Shown here: positions 35,406 through 43,279 of the stretch, piece after piece | How the letters are laid out: each line of letters opens with the position of its first letter | Numbering within the stretch: position 1 is the stretch's first letter | NCBI RefSeq assembly: GCF_947502895.1 | Contig: NZ_CANNBM010000001.1 | Coordinates: 248,001 to 312,000, forward strand | Length of the DNA: 64,000 bases | DNA from: an uncultured Sulfitobacter sp. | GTDB taxonomy: Bacteria; Pseudomonadota; Alphaproteobacteria; Rhodobacterales; Rhodobacteraceae | Direction of reading: 5' to 3' | Program-made: the position numbers and the translations under genes | The notes under the pieces: model-generated | The model's database searches: none | What the model was told of the DNA's origin: nothing | Seen by the model: only the letters and a program-made list of their open reading frames with translations

Positions 35406-36725
35406 GTGTCACATGTTTTTCCACGTCACACAAAGTCGGCACTGCCTACAATCGCGCGCGGTGAAGGTGTTTATTTGTACGACCAGTCCGGCAAACAATA
35501 TTTTGACGGCTCGGGCGGTGCGGCAGTGTCCTGCCTTGGTCACGGTGATCAGGATGTAATCAACGCGATCAAATCCCAGCTGGACAATATCGCCTATGCG
35601 CATACCAGTTTTTTTACATCTGATCCGGCTGAACAACTGTCAGACAAACTGATCCAGCACGCGCCTGAAGGTATAGACCGCGTCTATCTCGTATCCGGTG
35701 GCTCCGAGGCGATGGAGGCTGCGCTAAAACTGGCCCGACAGTATTTCGTGGAGATCGGGCAAGACCAGCGACGTCATGTGATCGCGCGGCGGCAAAGCTA
35801 TCACGGCAATACGCTGGGGGCCTTGGCAACAGGCGGAAACGAATGGCGCCGCGCGCCGTTTGCGCCGCTGATGGTTGAGACGACGCATATCTCGCCCTGC
35901 TTTGAATACCGTGGCAAGCGCGCCGAGGAGACCACCCAAGACTACGGACTGCGTGTTGCCAATGAGCTGGAGACAGAAATTCTGCGCCTTGGGCCAGACG
36001 CGGTCATCGCGTTCGTTGCAGAACCCGTTGTCGGCGCCACCGCAGGGGCTGTTCCGGCAGTCGAGGGGTATTTCAAACGGGTGCGCCAGATTTGCGATCA
36101 ATACGGCGTTCTATTGATCCTCGACGAAGTCATGTGCGGTATGGGGCGCACTGGCAAACTGTTTGCCAGCGAGCATGACAGCATCCGCCCCGACATCGTC
36201 GCCATCGCCAAGGGCCTTGGTGCGGGGTACCAGCCGATCGGCGCGATGCTTTGCTCGGCCGAGATCTATGAGGCGATTGAAGCGGGCAGCGGTTTTTTCC
36301 AACATGGCCACACCTATGTGGGCCACCCCACCGCTTGCGCCGCCTCCCTTGCTGTTCTGACGAAACTTACCGATGGGGGGCTTGTCAGCCAATGCGCCGC
36401 GATGGGCGACAAGCTACAGGACGCACTGTTACAGGCCTTTGGTCAACACCCCAACATTGGCGACATCCGCGGTCGCGGCCTGTTCCGCGGCATCGAGCTT
36501 GTTGAAGATCGCGACTCAAAACGTCCCTTCGATCCCTCCCGCGCCATCCACAAAGCCATCAAGAAAGAAACATTCGAAGCAGGGCTTGCCTGCTATCCGA
36601 TGGGCGGCACTATCGACGGTAAAAACGGCGATCACATCCTTCTTGCACCGCCCTTTATTATGCAAGAGTGTCACATTGATGAAATCATAACCAAACTTGA
36701 AATCGCAGTCGCAAAAGTGTTCTGA
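35406..36725 (+). CDS. PLP-dependent class III aminotransferase
   Basis: A 439-residue fold-type I aminotransferase of the omega-amino-acid/4-aminobutyrate group. The PLP-lysine is K269 in DIVAIAKGLGAGYQPIGA; D240 in LILDEVMCGMGRTG binds the pyridine nitrogen; SGGSEAMEAALKLARQY holds the phosphate group. It transfers an amino group from an amine or omega-amino acid to a keto acid. It is divergent from the RpiR/TAXI-TRAP unit, so the imported compound may be its amino donor or the source of it. Specificity cannot be assigned among beta-alanine, GABA, taurine-like or diamine substrates. Confidence 0.9.
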   Translation: MSHVFPRHTKSALPTIARGEGVYLYDQSGKQYFDGSGGAAVSCLGHGDQDVINAIKSQLDNIAYAHTSFFTSDPAEQLSDKLIQHAPEGIDRVYLVSGGSEAMEAALKLARQYFVEIGQDQRRHVIARRQSYHGNTLGALATGGNEWRRAPFAPLMVETTHISPCFEYRGKRAEETTQDYGLRVANELETEILRLGPDAVIAFVAEPVVGATAGAVPAVEGYFKRVRQICDQYGVLLILDEVMCGMGRTGKLFASEHDSIRPDIVAIAKGLGAGYQPIGAMLCSAEIYEAIEAGSGFFQHGHTYVGHPTACAASLAVLTKLTDGGLVSQCAAMGDKLQDALLQAFGQHPNIGDIRGRGLFRGIELVEDRDSKRPFDPSRAIHKAIKKETFEAGLACYPMGGTIDGKNGDHILLAPPFIMQECHIDEIITKLEIAVAKVF

Positions 36726-37305
36726 ACCACCCTATTTTTCTGCATTCGTATGACGGTAGCTCAAAGATATTCGCGTATATCAGACGGCGTCACATATGCA
36801 GGCTGGGACAGATCAAAAAGGGACCGACAACACCTGTGAAACCCCGCATTTTCAGGTAAAAGGCCCCCGCCAAAAGCCTTTGATAGCAAACCAGAACCAC
36901 CAAGGTTAGCAGCCGAGATAACTAGCATGACAAAACTTGACAAAGCTAAATACTCGGCGAAATTCAAGACTAAGCAGCCCCACAGAAACCGCGAGACTGG
37001 TGGAGGAAAATAGCTAAGAGTGATTGCCTCAGTTTTGTGGAGTTTGCCACAGGAAAGGCCGCATTGTGGGACCTGTGCGAGTGTCATCGCAAGCCACCAA
37101 CCACCGACCTGAGCTTTCTCAGAATACAGTGTCAGCCCCAAGCCTTTCGGCGAAATGCCCGTGAGCAAAAATAAATCTCAATAGGGCACATAAAATCACT
37201 CCAGGACCGATCGAAAACCCCAAAAGAATAATCCGCACCCGGTTCTAAATCAGCCAAAACATGCGCTTCAACAAACCAATATTGCTTCGTGAATTAAAGG
37301 CGCGG
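36726..37305. other. Gene-poor region before tRNA-Ser
   Basis: This 580-base stretch is visibly more AT-rich than its surroundings. A 135-codon minus-strand frame (36761-37168) exists, but its translation has no recognisable domain, an odd composition rich in Trp, Cys and Leu, and no good ribosome-binding site. It may be a decayed remnant. Nothing else is seen. Confidence 0.4.
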
Positions 37306-37395
37306 TGGCGGAGACGAAGGGATTCGAACCCTCGAGACGATTCCTCGCCTACTCCCTTAGCAGGGGAGCGCCTTCGACCACTCGGCCACGTCTCC
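37306..37395 (-). tRNA. tRNA-Ser(GCT)
   Basis: The 90-base minus-strand sequence has a long variable arm. The acceptor stem GGAGACG pairs with CGTCTCC, the D arm contains GTGGCCGAGTGG, the anticodon is GCT in the loop of CTCCCCTGCTAAGGGAG, and CCA is encoded. Seryl tRNAs are frequent integration sites, and the neighbourhood is gene-poor, but I found no direct repeat of the tRNA 3' end in the window. Confidence 0.95.
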
Positions 37396-37468
37396 GCTGA
37401 CCCGTTTAGCGATGGGGTGCTGGGAGGGCAAGGGGGTTTATTGGGTGAATTTTCGGGGGGTGCTTTTG

Positions 37469-37489
37469 GTACACCCTGCGTACACCCCC
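37469..37489 (-). repeat. 21-base GTGTAC-rich motif, copy 2
   Basis: The reverse complement of these bases equals 286-306 exactly. It is followed on the minus strand by a short spacer and GCACCCCCC, also seen near copy 1. One additional GTACAC block lies just outside at 37491-37496. Confidence 0.6.
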
Positions 37490-37567
37490 TGTACACCGGC
37501 TGGCACAGGGAGCGATGCAGGCAGAACACGGGAAAGAGCCCTCCTGCGCCCTGCCCTGTCGAGACTG

Positions 37568-37741
37568 TCAGAGCGCGCCGCCGCCCGCCCATGCGAGGGA
37601 GAGGTGCGCGAGAAGGGTCAGCACGACCACCCACCGGACAGGGACGCCGATGAGAGCCAGCGCGCAGATTGCTGCGAAGGTGACGTTGCTGCCTTGCGCG
37701 GACATCGTCCACGCAATCATTGATTGAAGTTGCCACATCAT
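37568..37741 (-). CDS. Possible small hydrophobic protein (57 residues)
   Basis: A short frame beginning ATGATG with AAGGAAC eight bases upstream. The translation is amphipathic at first (MMWQLQSMIAWTMSAQG) and then strongly hydrophobic over about 30 residues (FAAICALALIGVPVRWVVVL, then LTLLAHLSLAWAG), consistent with one or two membrane helices. Size and topology recall holin-like or toxin-like small proteins, but no family is recognised and no lysis genes are next to it. It lies between tRNA-Ser and the HTH-TPR gene. It could be a chance frame. Confidence 0.3.
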   Translation of the reverse strand: MMWQLQSMIAWTMSAQGSNVTFAAICALALIGVPVRWVVVLTLLAHLSLAWAGGGAL

Positions 37742-37850
37742 TGGATATGTTCCTTGTAATGCGACGAGCGCCCGTCTTGGGTTTAAGACGTTGTCATGAC
37801 AAGATTTAAGATAGCGGTTCTGGGACGGGCAGCCGTTTGCTCAAGGGTGT

Positions 37851-37891
37851 CCTGATGTTGCAAGGAGTGCCCTGAGGTTGCCTGACGTTGC
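37851..37891 (+). promoter_or_regulatory. Three CCTGANGTTGC repeats over the start of the HTH-TPR gene
   Basis: CCTGATGTTGC (37851), CCTGAGGTTGC (37871) and CCTGACGTTGC (37881) are spaced 20 and 10 bases apart, in phase with the helix. They bracket the AAGGAG ribosome-binding site and the TTG start. Autoregulation by the encoded HTH domain is a testable idea. Confidence 0.45.
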
Positions 37892-39581
37892 CCAAGAGAT
37901 TTTGACCGCCTTCGGGGATGCTGTTCGGAAAGCGAATGGGCTGAAAGGTTGGTCATTGGATTCGCTGGGTGCGGCAATCACGCCGCCGATGAGCAAAGGC
38001 TACCTGTCGCGCATCCAGAACGGAAAACGGCAACTGTCGCCTGCGACGGTGGGCAAGCTGATCAAAGTGCTTGATCTGGACGAAAGCTGGATGGATCGCT
38101 TTCTTGGCAATGCCGAGGATGAGGTCACGCAGGAAGACCGCCGAGCGGAACAGCTTCTCTCGGCGACTGGGCATGACGAGGCAATAGACATTGCCGAAAA
38201 CCTGATGATCGCGCTGGCCTATGAGTATGCCGAGGGCGATGCGAACGATCTGGACAGCGCCTATCGCGGCTTGAAGGTCGCGTTGCAAACGGCGGTGGAG
38301 ATGAAGGCGCGGGCCGCCCTGCCCGACAATACGGATGCGGGGATTTCTGCGGTGCGCGCAGAAGTGCAACGGCTGAACGAGGCCGAGGAATTGGACGCGG
38401 CGGCAGAGGCGATTGATGCAGCGATGGCGCAGAAGTCAGCGGAGGTTTCTGCCCTGCTCGACCTTGGGGTGCAGCAGGATCGGATGCGCAATGAGCCGGA
38501 GGCGGCTGCGGCAAAACTGGTGCAGCAGGTGATGCTGGATGCGCCGAAGGAACCGTTCGAAGCGCTGCGCGGTGTTATGCTTGAATGGTATGAGCGCGGC
38601 CGCGATCGCGGGCTGGCGTTCGAGGCGACGGTTGCGATCCAACTGGCGCGGTCCAATCTTGCTTTTGCAACAGATGCAAATGCGCGCGGGACGGTTCAGA
38701 ACGATCTTGGTAACACGCTAAGCATCCTTGGAGCGCGGGAAAGCGAGACAGCGCGGCTGGATGAGGCGGTTCTAGCATACCGCGAGGCGCTGAAAGAATT
38801 GACACGCGAGCAGGTGCCGCTGGACTGGGCCACGACGCAGAACAATCTGGGCAATGCGCTAAAATCCCTCGGGGAGCGGGAAAGCGGGACGGCACGGCTG
38901 GATGAGGCGGTGATGGCCTACCGCGAGGCGCTGAAAGAGCGGACACGCAAGCAGGTACCGCTGGACTGGGCCACGACGCAGAACAATCTGGGCACTGTGC
39001 TGAAAAGCCTCGGGGAGCGGGAAAGCGGGACGGCACGGCTAGATGAGGCGGTTCTAGCATATAGTAAGGCGCTGAAAGAGCGGACACGCGAGCGGGTGCC
39101 GCTGGACTGGGCCGTAACACAGAACAATCTGGGGAATGCCTTGACCTCCCTCGGGGAGCGGGAAAGCGGGACGGCGCGGCTGGATGAAGCAGTGCTGGCC
39201 TGCCGCGAGGCGCTAAAAGAGCGGAAACGCGCGCGGGTGCCGCAAGACTGGGCCACGACGCAGAACAATCTGGGCACCGCGCTACGCATCCTTGGGGAGC
39301 GGGAAAGCGGGACGGCGCGGCTGGATCAGGCGGTGCTGGCCTACCGCGAGGCGCTTAAAGAGCGGAAACGCGCGCGGGTGCCGCTGTACTGGGCTGCGAC
39401 GCAAGTTAATCTTGCGATTGTATATGTTGCGTATTTTGAGAAAGACGGGACGGTGGCGCATTTGGACGTGGCAGAGCGCCACGGCTTAGATGCGCGTGAG
39501 GTTTTTGATGAGGCGGGGGTCACGCATTATCTGGCGAACGCGGATGCGCTGCTTACCCACATCCAATCCCTGCGGGATTAG
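37878..39581 (+). CDS. HTH domain protein with tandem 47-residue TPR-like repeats
   Basis: A 567-residue cytoplasmic protein. Residues ~25-75 form a Cro/C1-type helix-turn-helix (WSLDSLGAAITPPMSKGYLS, then RIQNGKRQLSPATVGKLIKVL). A helical middle region follows (about 85-265). Five near-identical 47-residue units occupy residues 272-506, each with QNNLGNAL, SLGERESGTARLDEAV and YREALKER, and a partial sixth starts at 507. These resemble TPR repeats of the kinesin-light-chain kind. Translation probably starts at TTG 37878 with AAGGAG ten bases upstream; the first in-frame ATG is inside the HTH. The architecture suggests a DNA-binding protein with a protein- or peptide-sensing arm. The partner is unknown. 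Confidence 0.75.
   Translation: MPDVAQEILTAFGDAVRKANGLKGWSLDSLGAAITPPMSKGYLSRIQNGKRQLSPATVGKLIKVLDLDESWMDRFLGNAEDEVTQEDRRAEQLLSATGHDEAIDIAENLMIALAYEYAEGDANDLDSAYRGLKVALQTAVEMKARAALPDNTDAGISAVRAEVQRLNEAEELDAAAEAIDAAMAQKSAEVSALLDLGVQQDRMRNEPEAAAAKLVQQVMLDAPKEPFEALRGVMLEWYERGRDRGLAFEATVAIQLARSNLAFATDANARGTVQNDLGNTLSILGARESETARLDEAVLAYREALKELTREQVPLDWATTQNNLGNALKSLGERESGTARLDEAVMAYREALKERTRKQVPLDWATTQNNLGTVLKSLGERESGTARLDEAVLAYSKALKERTRERVPLDWAVTQNNLGNALTSLGERESGTARLDEAVLACREALKERKRARVPQDWATTQNNLGTALRILGERESGTARLDQAVLAYREALKERKRARVPLYWAATQVNLAIVYVAYFEKDGTVAHLDVAERHGLDAREVFDEAGVTHYLANADALLTHIQSLRD
38691..39395 (+). repeat. Five 141-base in-frame tandem repeats
   Basis: The QNNLGN/QNDLGN/QNNLGT motif recurs at residues 274, 321, 368, 415 and 462 of the HTH-TPR protein, an exact spacing of 47 residues (141 bases). 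The DNA is highly similar between units, for example CGGGGAGCGGGAAAGCGGGA recurs, which implies recent duplication and makes copy-number change by recombination likely. Confidence 0.85.
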
Positions 39582-40675
39582 GTGTTAAACAAGAAGTGCA
39601 GCACGTCGCCGTCTTTGACGGTATAGGCTTTACCTTCGGCGCGCATTTTTCCGGCTTCTTTGGCGGGGCCTTCGCCGCCTAGGGACACAAAATCATCATA
39701 GGCGATTGTTTCGGCGCGGATGAAGCCTTTTTCAAAGTCGCCGTGGATGACGCCTGCGGCCTTTGGCGCGGAGGTGCCTTGTTTGATGGTCCATGCGCGG
39801 GCTTCTTTGGGGCCTACGGTGAAATATGTCTCGAGGTGCAGGAGTTCGTAGCCTGCGCGGATGAGGCGGTCGAGGCCTGCTTCTTCGAGGTTCATGTCGT
39901 CGAGGAACATCTGGGCGTCGTCGGCGTCAAGCTGGCTGATTTCTTCTTCGATCTGGGCAGAGATGACCACGGCAGAGTTGCCCTGCGCCTCGGCCATTTT
40001 CGCCACGGCGGCAGAGTGTGCGTTGCCCTGCGCGGCGTCATCCACGCCTACGTTGCAGACATAGAGGACCGGTTTGGTCGTCAGCAGTTGCAGCATGCGC
40101 CATGCTTTTGCGTCGTCCTCGTCAATCTCGACCACGCGGGCGGGCTTGCCGTCCTCAATGGCGGCTTGGGCTAGCGCCAGCAGGCGGTCTTGCTGCACGG
40201 CGTCTTTGTCATTGCCTTTGATCTTGCGTACAAGGCCTGCGCGGCGTTTCTCGATGCTTTCCAGATCGGCGAGCATGAGTTCGGTGTCGATGGTTTCGGC
40301 ATCGGCCACGGGGTCCACGCGGTCTTCGACGTGGGTGACGTCATCATCCTCGAAACAGCGCAGGACGTGGGCGATTGCGTCTGTCTCGCGGATGTTGGCG
40401 AGGAACTGGTTGCCGAGGCCTTCGCCTTTGCTCGCCCCCTTCACCAGACCCGCGATGTCGACGAATGTCATACGGGTGGGGATGATGGATTTGGATTTGG
40501 CGATCTCGGCCAGAGTATCAAGGCGCGCGTCTGGCACGGCGACTTCGCCCACGTTCGGCTCAATCGTGCAAAAGGGGAAGTTGGCGGCCTGTGCGGCGGC
40601 GGTGCGGGTGAGCGCGTTGAAAAGCGTTGATTTGCCCACGTTTGGCAGACCTACGATACCCATTTTGAAACCCAT
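39578..40675 (-). CDS. ychF: Ribosome-associated ATPase YchF
   Basis: A 365-residue Obg-family P-loop protein that prefers ATP. G1 is GLPNVGKST, G3 is DIAGLVKGASKGEGLG, and a C-terminal TGS-like domain ends the protein (KAYTVKDGDVLHFLFNT). Length and end match YchF/OLA1. ATG 40675 is preferred to the longer frame from 40783 because GAGGA precedes it and the protein then begins MGFKMGIVGLPNVGKST. The family binds ribosomes and modulates oxidative stress responses. Its 3' end overlaps the convergent HTH-TPR gene by 3 bases. Confidence 0.95.
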   Translation of the reverse strand: MGFKMGIVGLPNVGKSTLFNALTRTAAAQAANFPFCTIEPNVGEVAVPDARLDTLAEIAKSKSIIPTRMTFVDIAGLVKGASKGEGLGNQFLANIRETDAIAHVLRCFEDDDVTHVEDRVDPVADAETIDTELMLADLESIEKRRAGLVRKIKGNDKDAVQQDRLLALAQAAIEDGKPARVVEIDEDDAKAWRMLQLLTTKPVLYVCNVGVDDAAQGNAHSAAVAKMAEAQGNSAVVISAQIEEEISQLDADDAQMFLDDMNLEEAGLDRLIRAGYELLHLETYFTVGPKEARAWTIKQGTSAPKAAGVIHGDFEKGFIRAETIAYDDFVSLGGEGPAKEAGKMRAEGKAYTVKDGDVLHFLFNT

Positions 40676-40825
40676 GACAGCGTCCTCTTTTGCAATAGGG
40701 GCCGTGTTAGAAGGTCGCGGCGTGCTGTGCAAGGGAATGGTGGGGCCTGTACGTGCAGTCGTGCATTGATTTCTGCCGCGCAATTGGGCATTCCATCGCC
40801 AACAGTTCTTACAAAGGCCAGCCCC

Positions 40826-41617
40826 ATGACCCGCATTGACGCCAAATTCGCCGATCTCAAAGCCCGTGGTAAGAAGGCGTTCGTGTCTTATGTGATGGCG
40901 GGAGATCCCGATTTTGACCGCTCGCTGGAGATTGTACGCGGGCTGCCTGCAGCGGGCGTCGATGTTATCGAGCTGGGGTTGCCGTTCACGGATCCTATGG
41001 CGGATGGTCCGACGATCCAGCTGGCGGGGCAGCGCGCACTGGATGGCGGCATGACGTTGCTGCGGACGCTGGAGCTGGCGCGCGCGTTTCGCGAGGCCGA
41101 CGACACAACGCCGATCGTGCTGATGGGCTATTACAACCCGATTTATTCAATGGGCGTAGATGCCTTCCTCAAGGCCGCTGTAGAAGCAGGTATTGACGGG
41201 TTGATCGTTGTTGATCTGCCGCCCGAAGAAGACGTGGAGCTGTGCGTGCCTGCACAGGAAGCGGGGATCAACTTTATCCGGTTGGCCACCCCTACAACCG
41301 ATGACAAACGACTGGCCCGCGTTGCCCAGAACACCTCTGGTTTCGTCTATTACGTCTCGATCACCGGCATCACCGGTGCGGCCGAGGCGGACGCGGGCGA
41401 TGTCTCACCTGCCGTGGCGCGCATCCGCGAAGCAACCGGCCTGCCCGTGGTTGTGGGTTTTGGCGTTAACACCCCCGAGAAATCCCGCGCGATTGCGCAG
41501 GTCGCGGACGGTGTTGTGGTGGGATCGGCCATTGTGAGCCAGATCGCAGCAGGTAAAAGCACCGAAGATGTGCTGGCCTTTGTCAAAACGCTGTCAGACG
41601 GAGCACACTCCGTCTGA
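40826..41617 (+). CDS. trpA: Tryptophan synthase alpha chain
   Basis: A 263-residue TIM barrel that cleaves indole-3-glycerol phosphate to indole for the beta subunit. The signature LPAAGVDVIELGLPFTDPMADGP contains the catalytic Glu of LELG-type motifs and the Asp region, and GFVYYVSITGITG and GFGVNTPEKSR form the phosphate site. ATG 40826 yields the standard N-terminus MTRIDAKFADLKARGKKAF. It is divergent from ychF. trpB is 22 kb away at the right edge, so trpA is not in an operon with it here. A hairpin spans the stop codon. Confidence 0.96.
   Translation: MTRIDAKFADLKARGKKAFVSYVMAGDPDFDRSLEIVRGLPAAGVDVIELGLPFTDPMADGPTIQLAGQRALDGGMTLLRTLELARAFREADDTTPIVLMGYYNPIYSMGVDAFLKAAVEAGIDGLIVVDLPPEEDVELCVPAQEAGINFIRLATPTTDDKRLARVAQNTSGFVYYVSITGITGAAEADAGDVSPAVARIREATGLPVVVGFGVNTPEKSRAIAQVADGVVVGSAIVSQIAAGKSTEDVLAFVKTLSDGAHSV
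41594..41617 (+). terminator. Hairpin spanning the trpA stop codon
   Basis: TCAGACGGAG and CTCCGTCTGA are perfect 10-base arms with a CACA loop, and the final TGA is the trpA stop. No T-run follows. It may act as a stability or termination element at the mRNA 3' end. Confidence 0.5.
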
Positions 41618-41909
41618 ATACGCATAGCCTTGGCGCTTGCGAAAACGTCGGATGCGCGTTTGAGGCACTGCGCCTCGGCAGCGTGAACACTGCACAAGAT
41701 AACAGCCGTTGAGCCACTATGCGCGCCACGGCGCGCAGGTAATCCATTGCACGCGCAGCAGCGTTCCGTTTGAAAAAGCGGATGCCGTCGTGCGCCCTGT
41801 CCTACCAACATGTCGCATTGCGGCACATGCCTGTTGCACCGGATCAAACTAATCCGCCAGTGCTTCGGGATCGCCATTGTTGTGGGCCAGGCCGCCGCGG
41901 GCCAAGGTT
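41618..41909. other. Intergenic region between trpA and an Old Yellow Enzyme gene
   Basis: 292 bases between convergent genes. A short GCGCGCC/GGCGCGC inverted repeat occurs near 41720. No frame with a recognisable product was seen. Confidence 0.4.
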
Positions 41910-43010
41910 TTAGCTGGCCCCGACGAAAAATCCATACTGTTCGGCAAGGACGTGCCGCGCATCTATACCTAGCTCTTTTGCTGCGTTGAAAGCCCAATGG
42001 GGATCACGCATCATTTCACGGCCCAACAAAACGATGTCGGCGCAAGAGTTGGCAACAAGCGCGTCAGCCTGCTTGGGATCGGTAATGCCGCCAACAGCCA
42101 TGACAGGCAAACCTGTCGCCTTGCGCAGCTGACCCGCCATTTCGGGTTGTTCCGCGGTGCGATTACCGATTGCGCCACGCGCCTCTGGCACAGCGCCACC
42201 GCCTGAACAATCCAGAATGTCGACACCAAGCTCCTTGAGCCACAGCCCAACTTGCGATGTGTCATCAAGGGTCAGACCGCCAGCAGCAAAGTCATGCACC
42301 GAAAGACGCACAGAAAGAACCCTGTCCTGAGGCCATACTGCACGCACCTTTTCAACGGTTTCCAGCAGAAAACGCGCGCGTGCGCGCAGATCGCCGCCGT
42401 AGTCGTCAGTGCGGGTGTTGACCAAAGGCGTCAAAAACGAATGGAGTAGATAACCATGGGCGCAATGCACCTCTAGCAGATCGTACCCGACCTCAAGCGC
42501 CAGTTCGGCGGACCGGACGAACTGGCCCTGAATTTCGTGGATTTCAGCGATAGACAGGGCGCGCGGTGCCTTCCAAAGTCGGGTGCCATCCGGATCAAAT
42601 GCATCAGCGGTCGGGCCGACAGTTTCCCAGCCGTTGGGATCATTGGCATCGAGGTGGCTTCCGCCTTCAAGCGCGGTGGCGGCACTACCTTTGCGGCCAG
42701 AATGTGAGATCTGAATACCAGTCACAGCGCCGAACTGCCGCTGTAAGGCGACAATTGGCTTTAGGGCGGCAACCTGATCTTCATTCCATAGGCCAGCGCA
42801 GCCTTGTGAAATGCGTCCCGTTGCCGATACAGCCGTGCATTCGGCCATGATAAAACCGACGCCGCCAACAGCGCGCGCACCCAGATGCACCATATGCCAA
42901 TCGCTTGCGACACCATCGGTGGAGCTATATTGGCACATCGGCGACATACCAATGCGGTTCTTGAATTCTACGTTCTTGATCTGGAACGGCGTGAAGAGGT
43001 CTGAAGACAT
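41910..43010 (-). CDS. Old Yellow Enzyme-family NADH:flavin oxidoreductase (second copy)
   Basis: A 366-residue FMN enzyme of the YqjM class, paralogous to 27806-28951. It has PMCQYSSTDG at the N-terminus, the substrate His pair context EVHCAHGYLLHSFLTPLVN with RTDDYGG, and the C-terminal LLGREMMRDPHW. ATG 43010 is chosen over 43148 because AAGGAACC precedes it and the protein then starts MSSDLFTPFQIKNVEFKNRI, normal for the family. It lies about 270 bases downstream of the hydantoin-racemase-like gene on the same strand, so it may be the last gene of that cluster. Confidence 0.9.
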   Translation of the reverse strand: MSSDLFTPFQIKNVEFKNRIGMSPMCQYSSTDGVASDWHMVHLGARAVGGVGFIMAECTAVSATGRISQGCAGLWNEDQVAALKPIVALQRQFGAVTGIQISHSGRKGSAATALEGGSHLDANDPNGWETVGPTADAFDPDGTRLWKAPRALSIAEIHEIQGQFVRSAELALEVGYDLLEVHCAHGYLLHSFLTPLVNTRTDDYGGDLRARARFLLETVEKVRAVWPQDRVLSVRLSVHDFAAGGLTLDDTSQVGLWLKELGVDILDCSGGGAVPEARGAIGNRTAEQPEMAGQLRKATGLPVMAVGGITDPKQADALVANSCADIVLLGREMMRDPHWAFNAAKELGIDARHVLAEQYGFFVGAS

Positions 43011-43279
43011 GAGGTTCCTTGAATTGGGCTCTATTCGTTGATCATCCAACGATTGGTGCGTAACGCCGCCAGATTTAGAGGTGAAAATCGCAATATAGAC
43101 AAGCCATTTCGACACTGGCCAGTCGGTTGCGATGCAAAACACTGACATGCGCGCAGCCGATCAAAGCGGCCTTTTGCGGCGCAGTGGCAACAGACCGTTC
43201 CGCCAAGGGCGGGCTATTGCGTACCCACGGCCAAGTGTTTCCCAAGTCTTTTAGCGGCTGGATGGGCCTGACCGCCCGA

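Larger units (their letters stand above)
37396..37877. other. Region downstream of tRNA-Ser with repeat motif and possible small gene
   Basis: This 482-base stretch holds the second copy of the 21-base GTGTAC motif (37469-37489), a candidate 57-residue membrane protein gene on the minus strand (37568-37741), and three CCTGANGTTGC repeats just before the HTH-TPR gene. No longer frame is convincing. Confidence 0.45.

Noticed and set aside
36761..37168. 135-codon minus-strand frame before tRNA-Ser
   Set aside because: No recognisable domain, odd amino acid composition, poor initiation context; possible remnant only.
37306..39581. tRNA-Ser as integration site of a genomic island
   Set aside because: No integrase gene and no duplicated tRNA 3' end (att site) were found in the window; only gene poverty and composition hint at it.
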